Assembly: GCA_037381915.1 (NCBI GenBank)
Contig: JARRQJ010000065.1
Span: 1-13,997, forward strand
Origin: JARRQJ01 sp037381915
GTDB lineage: Bacteria > Pseudomonadota > Gammaproteobacteria > DRLM01
Direction: 5' to 3'
Length of the DNA: 13,997 bases
Shown piece by piece: positions 1 to 6,545 of this stretch. The translations under genes and the position numbers were made by a program. The stretch's first letter is position 1, and the number at the start of each line of letters is the position of its first letter. The notes below the pieces were generated by a model. The model ran no database searches, was not told the DNA's origin, and worked only from the letters and a program-made list of their open reading frames with translations.

Positions 1-671
1 CCCTGCCAGGTCTTATTCGGGCTGACCTTGGGAATGATCTTATGACGACCGAACAACTTACCCCAGGTGTACTGCATTACGTCATTGAACTGGGTCAGAA
101 AGACCAGATACAACACCAGACCGGCGCCGCCCCCCATCGGGTTTTTGCCTGCGGGAAGTACCAGTAGATACGCCACGTGACTGAGACTAAAGACCATGGT
201 CATCATGCCCCAGTGGAGGGTGCCCAGGGCGCGTAAAAACCCGGCCGTTTCCCCGATAAGGATCATCCGCGTCGGCAGCAACAGAAACACGTAGACCGGG
301 ATAAAGATAATGAACATGCCGTACCAGTGTTGCCATACCCACAGGTACTGGACCGGTATCGCCGCATAAGCCCAGAACAGCACGCGCCGGTCGGCGCGAC
401 GGGTCGGCACCAGGCTCAGGAACTCCTTCAGCGCCATAAAACTCAAGAATGCAAAGAAGACGATGGAGACAGCCGGGCTGATGGCCATGGCGATGGAAAA
501 TATGACCGCCATCTTCCACCACGACTTGACCCTGGCGACAAGCTCCCCGATATCCTTTTCCGGCCGGGTGGTTTTCATGACCACGACGATCAGGGAAGCG
601 GTGACCAGGATTCCCAATATCCCGATTAGGGCCCACGCCACGTGCGGCTTGATCGGAAGCGCGTCCATCAT
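1..671 (-). CDS. ynbB: CdsA-like phosphatidate cytidylyltransferase (YnbB-type), partial
   Basis: The minus strand is open from ATG at 671 to the window edge (223 codons); the C-terminus lies outside. Members of this family make CDP-diacylglycerol from phosphatidic acid and CTP in the inner membrane. The visible part is strongly hydrophobic, with about six membrane segments (roughly residues 11-32, 53-80, 98-112, 118-136, 152-173 and 182-196). It ends in a soluble loop with GRHKIIPKVSPNKTWQ (208-223), which matches the CdsA 'PKxSPxKTxEG' loop. The diagnostic C-terminal KD...HGG..DR..D signature is off the window. The start codon overlaps the stop of the upstream CDP-alcohol phosphatidyltransferase as ATGA, implying translational coupling. 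The pair matches the ynbA-ynbB arrangement of Escherichia coli. The symbol is assigned from that pairing and overall resemblance. A second ATG directly follows at 668 and cannot be excluded as the start. Confidence 0.85.
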   Translation of the reverse strand, partial: MMDALPIKPHVAWALIGILGILVTASLIVVVMKTTRPEKDIGELVARVKSWWKMAVIFSIAMAISPAVSIVFFAFLSFMALKEFLSLVPTRRADRRVLFWAYAAIPVQYLWVWQHWYGMFIIFIPVYVFLLLPTRMILIGETAGFLRALGTLHWGMMTMVFSLSHVAYLLVLPAGKNPMGGGAGLVLYLVFLTQFNDVMQYTWGKLFGRHKIIPKVSPNKTWQ

Positions 672-1273
672 GCGGCGGTCTTCAAGGCTTGGCGGGAGCG
701 GTTGACTATGGTCATGACCAACAGCGCGATCGCCACCCACAGGATGATATTCACCCACAGCCCTGCCGATACACCCGAGCCCAGCAAAAGCCCTATGAAT
801 CCGAATGCAAAGGCGCGGTCGCTCTTGCCCATTGGCCCATCGTAACGCCGCGCCGCATCGATCTGGATTGCGACCACGCCGGCCATTTCACTGACAATGC
901 CGAGAACGACCACCAGGACCACGGCAGCAGCGGAGATGCCCGGAACCATGGCGAAGGGCAGATAGAGCGCGGCGTCGGAGATCACGTCGCCCAATTCATT
1001 GAGCACCGCTCCCAGCCGGGACTGCATATGGTGTTCCCTCGCCAGCATGCCGTCGACGGCATTCAAGGCCATGCGCACGAACAGGACGACGGGAATCAAA
1101 TACATGGGCCAGCGTGCGGTGGGCCAGAGCACGATCATTGAACCCGCCAGGAAAGACAGCACCAACGCGGACACGGTCACGTGATTGGCCGTAGCACCCG
1201 ACTTCGCCAGAAAACCTGCGAGCGGCCGCAAAAGGGCCTGGAAGCGAGGCTTAAGATCGTAGATGGAGGGCAT
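668..1273 (-). CDS. ynbA: CDP-alcohol phosphatidyltransferase family protein (YnbA-like)
   Basis: A 201-aa integral membrane protein with about six hydrophobic segments. The family transfers a phosphatidyl group from CDP-diacylglycerol to an alcohol in the inner membrane. The signature lies at residues 71-100: N71-x2-D74-G75-x2-A78-R79-x8-G88-x3-N92-x3-D96-x3-D100. The usual form is D-x2-DG-x2-AR-x8/9-G-x3-D-x3-D, so the first and third Asp are Asn here. Length and N-terminus (MPSIYDLKPRFQ) resemble E. coli YnbA, which I recall as having similar Asn positions but could not check. The acceptor alcohol is unknown. No Shine-Dalgarno is visible upstream of the ATG at 1273. Instead a 19-nt inverted repeat ends four bases before it. 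The gene overlaps the CdsA-like gene by 4 nt, so the pair would supply substrate and use it. Confidence 0.85.
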   Translation of the reverse strand: MPSIYDLKPRFQALLRPLAGFLAKSGATANHVTVSALVLSFLAGSMIVLWPTARWPMYLIPVVLFVRMALNAVDGMLAREHHMQSRLGAVLNELGDVISDAALYLPFAMVPGISAAAVVLVVVLGIVSEMAGVVAIQIDAARRYDGPMGKSDRAFAFGFIGLLLGSGVSAGLWVNIILWVAIALLVMTIVNRSRQALKTAA

Positions 1274-1277
1274 ATAT

Positions 1278-1346
1278 AATTTCGAAAGTATCCGATATGG
1301 AAGATGGTGGCGTTCTTGTTGAACGTAATCGGTTACTTTCGATATT
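1278..1346 (-). repeat. 19-nt imperfect inverted repeat directly upstream of ynbA-like start
   Basis: The arm at 1278-1296 (core GAAAGTATCCGAT) and the arm at 1328-1346 (core ATCGGTTACTTTC) are reverse complements at 17 of 19 positions, separated by 31 nt. On the transcript of the minus-strand gene this can fold into a long stem ending four bases before the ATG. Alternatively, the arms are two half-sites of a DNA-binding protein. The role is inferred; the symmetry is seen directly. Confidence 0.6.
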
Positions 1347-1540
1347 AATTGAGGATTATCGTGTTAGTGTCGCGGTCAAGGGAGTCAACGAGATTAAGAA
1401 ATGAGTTGGTGGTAAAAGCGAACTTTCGCATTTCTAACTGTCATTAGCTCATTATTTTTTAAAGGGAGATTCACGGGCGGCGGTATGGCGGCAAGCCGCT
1501 GAGCTATTGCAGCAGATGCAGCAGACTAAATGGTTTCCAT

Positions 1541-1774
1541 CTAGAAAAATCCCGCATCTCTCAGCAACTCCCAGAGGAGCGATCTTACGACCGAATCAAC
1601 AGGCGATCCGTCGGCAAAGGTGGACGTTCCCATCAAAGCACCTTGGCCGTCCGCCATCGTTACGCTCACTATGCCGCCGTTTACCGTATAACTAGCACTA
1701 TATTCTTGTCCTGCATGCTCGAAGGTGATTTTTTCTTCGGCGCCGGTGCCTGGAGTTTTCTTAGAGAACGTCAT
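1541..1774 (-). CDS. Small hypothetical protein (77 aa)
   Basis: A 77-aa ORF with ATG at 1774 and TAG at 1541-1543. It has no signal peptide or membrane segment. The N-terminal 15 residues are polar and charged (KKTPGTGAEEK). A probable beta-rich middle follows (residues about 15-45, with ITFEHAGQEYSASYTV and IVSVTM), then a hydrophobic amphipathic C-terminus (SVVRSLLWELLRDAGFF). The composition looks like a real protein rather than a shadow ORF, and no better ORF overlaps it. The ribosome binding site is weak: only GGA about 10 nt upstream. I do not recognise the family and assign no function. It stands alone, 267 nt upstream of the ynbA-like gene on the same strand, so co-transcription is possible but not shown. 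Confidence 0.5.
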   Translation of the reverse strand: MTFSKKTPGTGAEEKITFEHAGQEYSASYTVNGGIVSVTMADGQGALMGTSTFADGSPVDSVVRSLLWELLRDAGFF

Positions 1775-2135
1775 TGAAAATGTCCGTTAATATCTGGATA
1801 GTCTCGGGTAGGGAAGTTACAGCATTGTGACAGTTGAGTTGCAATGCCGCCTGCGACCCGAACTCAAAATCCGTCATAGGTCGATAGTCCGCTTTCATAT
1901 AGCTGTTATTGAGATCGGCACGCCCGGCTTGAAATTGAAGGCCGGCGCATGGCGAGGATTATTGACTCAAACAGGCGAGTGGTTCTGACGGGGCGACGGG
2001 GCGGGGCTGGCGGGTTGGGCGAGGAGGGGAGAACACATAAATAAAATGAGAACCTTATCTCAATTCGCGGCGTGGTCCTTATGGTTCCCGTCCGCAGGTC
2101 GATAGGATACTGCAGCCACTAAATGGGAGTCGCAA
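1775..2135. other. Intergenic region with one weak Fur-like palindrome
   Basis: No convincing gene is seen. The stretch around 1980-2030 is G-rich. At 2047-2062 there is a palindrome TGAGA-ACCTTA-TCTCA, whose TGAGAA and TCTCA half-sites resemble those of Fur boxes, but the spacing is one base off the usual arrangement. It lies about 75 nt upstream of the 66-aa membrane protein gene and could be its operator. This is only a weak suggestion. Confidence 0.3.
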
Positions 2136-2336
2136 GTGTCCGCAATCAAAAAACTGCTGATGGGGTTCGGCGTCGGGATCGTGATCGGTCTGTGGTTCGG
2201 CGTCAATCTGGGTAAAGATCAGCCGCTTTACAGCAATCCCTTTCATGAGGCGTCTATCCAGCACCGCCTGGTCGAGTCCGGCGGCAATATGCTGGAAAAA
2301 AGCGGCCAGGCGCTCAAGCGCAGCGTCAAGGATTGA
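2136..2336 (+). CDS. Small single-pass membrane protein (66 aa)
   Basis: The start is GTG at 2136, chosen because GGGAG at 2126-2130 is correctly spaced and no other start fits. The product has one hydrophobic, glycine-rich segment at about residues 8-26 (MGFGVGIVIGLWFGVNLG) containing GxxxG-type spacing. A short basic N-terminus precedes it, suggesting N-in orientation. The polar C-terminal tail of about 40 residues contains SNPFHE and ends in a Lys/Arg-rich amphipathic helix (LEKSGQALKRSVKD). I have no named family for it. Helix packing through the glycine face, for example in a small oligomer or as a partner of a larger membrane complex, is an inference. The gene is convergent with the exported protein gene at 2383-3330, with 46 nt between them. 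Confidence 0.6.
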   Translation: MSAIKKLLMGFGVGIVIGLWFGVNLGKDQPLYSNPFHEASIQHRLVESGGNMLEKSGQALKRSVKD

Positions 2337-2382
2337 CCACCCCCGCCGGCTTTCGTGATCCCCGCCCGTCTCCACGGCTAAA

Positions 2383-3330
2383 TTACTCCTCCGTATTCTT
2401 TTGCCCTGATGCCGGTGCCTGCAATTCCTGCAGGCGCTGCTGGTTGATGTGCTCCCGGCGCTTGGCTTGCAGGTATTCCGCGCGGTCCATCTCGTAGAGT
2501 TGGGGGTGATAGCGTTCGGTCAGTGCGAACCAGCGCTGAATGCGCGCATCGAATCGCTCGTGGACGGGCAGCGCCCGGGTTGCGAGCACGGCCTCCAGTG
2601 CCAGATAGTAACGCATGGTGTTGCGCTCGATGGCGCCGCGCACCCCTTCGACATAGCGATGGCGGCCGTCCTTGTCGATGCCGGCGGGACTGAAGCCGAT
2701 CTTGCCCTTGCCCAGGGTGGCCAGATAAATGGAGGTCGCCCAGCGGCTGGCGGTGCTGGAGCGGTAGGCGCTGCGGATATGGAGCAGGGTGCCGCCCCGG
2801 ACGGCGACCGCCTGCAGGACCGTGCGGTAGTCGTGAGTGCCCATGGGCCCGTCGGCGGCGGACAGCGAGACTTCGAAGTAGTCGGAACGCGAGGCGATGG
2901 TCCGGAAGCGATAGCGCGCCTGGTAGGCCTTGGCCGGCGGCTGATAAAACTTGCGGCCCATATACAGGGTCAACCACTGCTGGCCGTCGCGCTCATCATG
3001 GACACAGGCTTTGACGTTAAGCGTGAGGGCCAGCGTATCACACCAGCCGGACGGTGCAGCCAACGCCGCCTCGAGCTGGGCCAAGGGATAATCCACTTTT
3101 CCGTAGACCTCGGCCATGAGCAGATCGTTCTGTTCCCGGGAGCGCACGTAGACCGGCACTCCGTACGGATTGTGCAAGAGTTCGGGGTGAATGAGCTGGT
3201 AGTCCGCCAGCAGGGCCGCCCGGGGGGTAAGCGCAAGGGCGTTGCCGCTCAAGGTGAGCAGGGCCACGCCCATCAGCAGGGCGGCGAGCCGGGCGCGCAA
3301 TTGCGTTAAAGAAGAATGGGTTGAGGACAC
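2383..3330 (-). CDS. Uncharacterised exported protein (315 aa)
   Basis: The start is GTG at 3330; it lacks a clear Shine-Dalgarno, but no better start lies nearby in frame. The N-terminus carries a signal peptide: basic residues 12-14, a hydrophobic core at about 15-30 and a probable cleavage after Ala33 (ALA). The mature part has two cysteines, C97 and C109 (GWC...KAC), which could form a periplasmic disulfide. Many tyrosines and alternating hydrophobic stretches suggest a beta-rich centre (about 115-215). The C-terminal 90 residues look helical and charged, with an Arg/Glu/Gln-rich tail. I recognise the overall pattern as a conserved proteobacterial hypothetical but cannot name a domain. 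A lipid-transfer-like START fold is one guess, without a motif to support it. Convergent with the 66-aa membrane protein gene. Confidence 0.7.
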   Translation of the reverse strand: MSSTHSSLTQLRARLAALLMGVALLTLSGNALALTPRAALLADYQLIHPELLHNPYGVPVYVRSREQNDLLMAEVYGKVDYPLAQLEAALAAPSGWCDTLALTLNVKACVHDERDGQQWLTLYMGRKFYQPPAKAYQARYRFRTIASRSDYFEVSLSAADGPMGTHDYRTVLQAVAVRGGTLLHIRSAYRSSTASRWATSIYLATLGKGKIGFSPAGIDKDGRHRYVEGVRGAIERNTMRYYLALEAVLATRALPVHERFDARIQRWFALTERYHPQLYEMDRAEYLQAKRREHINQQRLQELQAPASGQKNTEE

Positions 3331-3510
3331 CTGTGGAACCGCGGGATCGCTTGGACTGTGATAAAGCTGACCTATTATATAACGGTGGGTGGCAGACCGG
3401 GAGTGGGCTACGCAAGTTACGGATATTTAATGCACTGCACGAGAAACCGATTGCGCTGCCACGTACGGCACCCTGGCTTAAACTTGGCGCCGCCGTAACG
3501 TGTTTTCAAG

Positions 3511-3528
3511 GGCCGGAAGGGCCCGGCC
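3511..3528 (-). terminator. Possible terminator hairpin downstream of kbl
   Basis: GGCCGG (3511-3516), loop AAGGGC and CCGGCC (3523-3528) form a perfect 6-bp GC stem just beyond the kbl stop on the minus strand. The following transcript has only a poor U tract (UUG then AAAA), so it is an imperfect intrinsic terminator at best. Confidence 0.35.
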
Positions 3529-3537
3529 GCCGCGAGG

Positions 3538-4731
3538 CTAGGCAGTCACTTCCTTATAGGTCGCCGCGAATGCGGCTATAGCCTTGTCGAGATCCTCCCT
3601 GGTATGGGCCGCGGAGATCTGGGTGCGGATGCGCGCCTTGCCCTTCGGTACCACCGGATAGAAGAAGCCGATGGCGTAAATGCCGCGCTCCAGCAATAGC
3701 CGGGACATGCGTTGCGCGACGACGGCGTCACCCAGCATGACCGGCACGATGGGATGATCGCCCTGGGGAATATCGAATCCCGCCTCGCGCATGCCCTGGC
3801 GGAAGTAACGGGTGTTTTCTTCGAGGCGGTCGCGCAGTTCGGTCGACGCGGACAACATATCGAGCACCTTGACGGCTGCGGCGCAAATCGCGGGCGCCAC
3901 GGTGTTGGAAAACAGATAGGGGCGCGAGCGCTGGCGCAGCATGTCGATGATTTCCTGCCGGCCGGAGGTGTAACCGCCTGAACCGCCGCCGAGCGCCTTG
4001 CCGAAGGTGCCGGTAATGATGTCGACGCGGTCCATGACGCCGTGGTATTCATGAATGCCGCGGCCGGTCTTGCCCATGAAGCCGACGGCATGGCAATCGT
4101 CGTGATGCACCATGGCATCGTATTTATCCGCCAGATTGCAGATCTTGTCGAGCTGCGCGATGGTGCCGTCCATGGAAAACACCCCGTCGGTGGTGATCAG
4201 GATGCGCCGCGCGCCGGCATCGCGAGCCTGTTTCAGCATCGTTTCCAGGTCGGCCATGTCGTTGTTCTTGTAGCGGTGGCGTGCCGCCTTGCATAAGCGC
4301 ACGCCGTCGATGATCGAGGCGTGATTGAGCTCGTCGGAGATCACCGCATCTTCCTTGCCGAGGATGGTTTCGAACAGTCCGGTATTGGCGTCGAAACAGG
4401 CCGCGTAGAGAATGCTGTCCTCCATGCCGAGGAAGTCGGTGACCTTTTGCTCCAGGGTCTTGTGGATAGTCTGTGTGCCGCAGATGAAGCGTACCGAGGC
4501 CAGGCCGAACCCCCAGTGGTCGTAGCTGTCCTTGGCGGCCTGAATCACCTCGGGGTTATTTGCCAGGCCGAGATAATTGTTGGCGCACATATTGACGACT
4601 TCGCTGCCGTCGGCCAGGGTGATGTCGTTCTTCTGGTCCGAGGCGATGATGCGCTCGGTCTTCCATAAACCCGCCGCTTTGATTTCTTCCAGTTCCAGCG
4701 CCAGACTCTCTTTTGCAGTTTTGAAACTCAT
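3538..4731 (-). CDS. kbl: Glycine C-acetyltransferase (2-amino-3-ketobutyrate CoA ligase)
   Basis: A 397-aa, full-length, cytosolic PLP enzyme of fold type I in the alpha-oxoamine synthase family. It cleaves 2-amino-3-ketobutyrate with CoA to glycine and acetyl-CoA, the second step of threonine degradation. Visible motifs are the substrate/CoA region NNYLGLAN (51-58), SVRFICGTQTIHK (79-91), the PLP-stacking His in NHASI (H137), DDCHAVGF with D211 and H214 near the cofactor, and the Schiff-base lysine K245 in TFGKALGGG. The similarity to E. coli Kbl is extensive across the length. The ATG at 4731 has GGAG about 8 nt upstream. It lies 24 nt after the tdh stop, so the two form an operon in the order tdh-kbl, the reverse of E. 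coli. Nothing appears missing or broken. Confidence 0.96.
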   Translation of the reverse strand: MSFKTAKESLALELEEIKAAGLWKTERIIASDQKNDITLADGSEVVNMCANNYLGLANNPEVIQAAKDSYDHWGFGLASVRFICGTQTIHKTLEQKVTDFLGMEDSILYAACFDANTGLFETILGKEDAVISDELNHASIIDGVRLCKAARHRYKNNDMADLETMLKQARDAGARRILITTDGVFSMDGTIAQLDKICNLADKYDAMVHHDDCHAVGFMGKTGRGIHEYHGVMDRVDIITGTFGKALGGGSGGYTSGRQEIIDMLRQRSRPYLFSNTVAPAICAAAVKVLDMLSASTELRDRLEENTRYFRQGMREAGFDIPQGDHPIVPVMLGDAVVAQRMSRLLLERGIYAIGFFYPVVPKGKARIRTQISAAHTREDLDKAIAAFAATYKEVTA

Positions 4732-4755
4732 AGTGACACTCCGCTGTGCTAACGC

Positions 4756-5793
4756 CTACACGGCTTCCCAATTGAGAACGACCTTGCCGGACTTGCCGGA
4801 CCGCATGACATCAAAGCCCTTCTGGAATTCACTATAGTGAAAACGGTGGGTGATGATCTTCTCCAGCGGCAGGCCGGTCTGCACCATCATGACACCCTTG
4901 TACCAGGTTTCAAAGATTTCCCGGCCGTAGATGCCCTTGATGAAGAGACCCTTGAAGACCACCTTGGTCCAGTCGATGCCTGTGCCGTCGGGCATGATGC
5001 CGAGCATGGCAATGTGACCGCCGTTGATCATTTTGCCGAGGACATCACGGAAGGCGTCGGGGGAGCCGGACATTTCCAGGCACACGTCAAAACCTTCGAG
5101 GATGCCGAGGCTGCGCATGAGATCGCGGGTGATTTCCTCTTTGGCGACATTGATCGCGGTGGCCCGCGGCACGATGTCTTTCGCCAGGTCGAGGCGGTAG
5201 TCGTTGATATCGGTGATCACGATGTTGCGTGCACCGCAGTGGGCGGCGACCATGGCCGCCATGATGCCGATGGGGCCGGCGCCGGTGATGATCACATCCT
5301 CGCCGACCATGTTGAAGGACAGGGCGCTATGCACCGCGTTACCGTAAGGGTCGAAACAGGCCAGCACATCCAGGGGGATGCTCATGTTGGGCCGGAATAC
5401 ATTCTTGGCGGGTATGGACAGATACTCGGCGAAGCAGCCGGTACGATTGACCCCGACGCCGATGGTGTTGGGGCACAGGTGGCGACGGCCGGCCAGGCAA
5501 TTGCGGCAGCGTTCGCACACGATATGGCCTTCTCCGGAGACGATGTCGCCCACCTTGAGTTCGGTGACATTGGCGCCCATGTCGACGATCTCGCCGGCAA
5601 ATTCATGGCCGATGGTCATGGGCACGGGGATGGTCTGTTGCGCCCATTCGTCCCAGTTATAGATGTGGACGTCGGTGCCGCAGATGGCCGTCCTTTTGAT
5701 TCTTATGAGTACGTCGTTATTGCCCATCTCTGGCACGGGGACGTCGTCCAGCCACAATCCCAGTTCGGCATACTTTTTTACTAATGCTTTCAT
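4756..5793 (-). CDS. tdh: L-threonine 3-dehydrogenase
   Basis: A 345-aa, zinc-dependent medium-chain dehydrogenase oxidising L-threonine to 2-amino-3-ketobutyrate with NAD+; the unstable product passes to Kbl, encoded next. Catalytic zinc ligands are in CGTDVH (C38) and GHE (H63, E64). The structural zinc cluster is C93, C96, C99 and C107. The Rossmann motif is GAGPIG (171-176), with an acidic residue after the second strand (D195) as expected for NAD. The conserved NTIGVGVNR (109-117) and IDWTKVVFKGLFIKGIYGRE blocks are typical of Tdh. Length is close to the E. coli enzyme. The ATG at 5793 is preceded by GGA at the usual distance. Promoter elements upstream were not convincing. The enzyme acts in the cytosol, probably as a tetramer by analogy with the family. 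Confidence 0.97.
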   Translation of the reverse strand: MKALVKKYAELGLWLDDVPVPEMGNNDVLIRIKRTAICGTDVHIYNWDEWAQQTIPVPMTIGHEFAGEIVDMGANVTELKVGDIVSGEGHIVCERCRNCLAGRRHLCPNTIGVGVNRTGCFAEYLSIPAKNVFRPNMSIPLDVLACFDPYGNAVHSALSFNMVGEDVIITGAGPIGIMAAMVAAHCGARNIVITDINDYRLDLAKDIVPRATAINVAKEEITRDLMRSLGILEGFDVCLEMSGSPDAFRDVLGKMINGGHIAMLGIMPDGTGIDWTKVVFKGLFIKGIYGREIFETWYKGVMMVQTGLPLEKIITHRFHYSEFQKGFDVMRSGKSGKVVLNWEAV

Positions 5794-5988
5794 TAGCGTT
5801 CCAGTCGGGAATTATTAGGGCCGACCAATTATCATGATAGCATTGAATTATCAGCGTCTTTGATTTCATCAGCTTACAGCAATATTTCCGTTCGCTGCGA
5901 CCTCTACGCGGCTTTCCACCAGCTTGGGTATCTGAGCTCCCCGGCGCGGATTGATTCAAGCTTAGGTTCTTAAATGAGTGTTTATTAT

Positions 5989-6225
5989 TTAAGGAACCTC
6001 TGATCTATTCACCCTCCCCTTCAAGGGGAGGGTTGGGGAGGGGATGGGGTTTTGAACGGCTACAATACATTCAATCAGTTAACAACCCCACCCCCATCCT
6101 GTATCCTGCCCCGGGTACACGAAAACAGTGTGCACCCGTTCGGTAGGAAAAAGGTCCAGCGGACCTTTTCCTTTTCCACCTCACCCCCTGAGGGGGAAGG
6201 GACGAATTAATCAGGGGTTACTTAA
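5989..6225. mobile_element. MITE-like non-autonomous element with terminal inverted repeats
   Basis: The left end 5989-6010 and the reverse complement of the right end 6204-6225 match at 18 of 22 positions; both begin TTAAG and share AACC-CTGAT. A TTAA at each extremity (5989-5992 and 6222-6225) could be a target duplication, or simply part of the repeats. The inside has no ORF but is full of hairpins. ACCCTCCCC-TTCAA-GGGGAGGGT is at 6011-6033. An imperfect GGGTACAC/GTGTGCACCC pair lies around 6113-6137. AAAAGGTCC-AGC-GGACCTTTT is at 6149-6169, and CCCCC-TGA-GGGGG at 6184-6196. G-rich 6034-6056 is also roughly complementary to C-rich 6080-6108. The size (about 237 bp), terminal symmetry and lack of coding fit a miniature transposable element. 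No transposase is present, so the parent family is unknown. Confidence 0.6.
6149..6169. repeat. Hairpin AAAAGGTCC-AGC-GGACCTTTT, shared with the window end
   Basis: A perfect 9-bp stem with a 3-nt loop, inside the MITE-like element. Together with flanking bases up to about 6203 it matches, in the opposite orientation, the sequence at about 13939-13994, including the shared block GGGGGTGAGG-GGAA-GG-AAAAGGTCC. This makes it one copy of a dispersed repeat. Confidence 0.65.
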
Positions 6226-6461
6226 TTCGGCAAGCCGGTGATTTGTGCGGATTCTGATCCCGCTGACCGCCATTTTGCCTTTCAAAATGCGATCTATTGG
6301 TCCCATCTTTCGTGGACGCCGGGACTATTCCCACGCCGTGCTGCAGCCACCATCGACGAGGGGGGGCCTGTGTCAAATGGGAATAGCGCCCGCCATTTCT
6401 GACGTTAAATAGCTCCTCATCTATATTACGTATAGAAAAACTTGATTTCCATTTATATAGC

Positions 6462-6497
6462 ATTACCTGCATTCTTACATGGGTTTCAGCAGGTAAT
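6462..6497 (+). promoter_or_regulatory. 9-bp perfect inverted repeat upstream of the aldolase-Dabb gene
   Basis: ATTACCTGC at 6462-6470 and GCAGGTAAT at 6489-6497 are exact reverse complements separated by 18 nt, ending 48 nt before the start codon. It could be a two-half-site operator in an AT-rich promoter region or a stem in the 5' leader. The symmetry is seen; the role is inferred. Confidence 0.45.
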
Positions 6498-6532
6498 TGG
6501 AAGTCTCGCAATAGTAATGAGTAGAGCTTGGC

Positions 6533-6541
6533 GGGGAGAAG
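6533..6541 (+). promoter_or_regulatory. Ribosome binding site deciding the aldolase start
   Basis: GGGGAGAAG here lies 4 nt before ATG at 6546, with the GGAG core at about 8 nt. It selects that ATG over the in-frame TTG at 6528, which would itself overlap the Shine-Dalgarno. Confidence 0.75.
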
Positions 6542-6545
6542 AACC

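Larger units (their letters stand above)
6226..6545. other. Leader region of the aldolase-Dabb gene
   Basis: No gene is seen between the MITE-like element and the aldolase start. The half nearest the gene (6410-6500) is AT-rich compared with its surroundings and probably carries the promoter, although I could not choose a confident -35/-10 pair. It contains the inverted repeat listed separately at 6462-6497. Confidence 0.4.

Noticed and set aside
2047..2062. Fur box before the 66-aa membrane protein gene
   Set aside because: The half-sites resemble Fur sites but the spacing is off by one base and the symmetry is short; kept only as a remark in the intergenic entry.
2449..3309. Plus-strand ORF opposite the exported 315-aa protein gene
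   Set aside because: The opposite strand encodes a credible signal peptide and protein-like sequence; this frame does not.
4837..5784. Long plus-strand ORF (315 codons) opposite tdh
   Set aside because: Antisense shadow of tdh, with low-complexity His/Asp/Gly composition typical of reverse-frame translation of GC-rich genes; tdh itself has all its family motifs.
5794..5988. Possible glycine riboswitch upstream of tdh-kbl
   Set aside because: I looked for one because the operon makes glycine, but the leader lacks the conserved glycine-aptamer core; no riboswitch is supported.
6011..6196. CRISPR-like array, given the repeated G/C-rich blocks
   Set aside because: The blocks are hairpins of different sequence and spacing, not direct repeats with equal spacers, and there are no cas genes.
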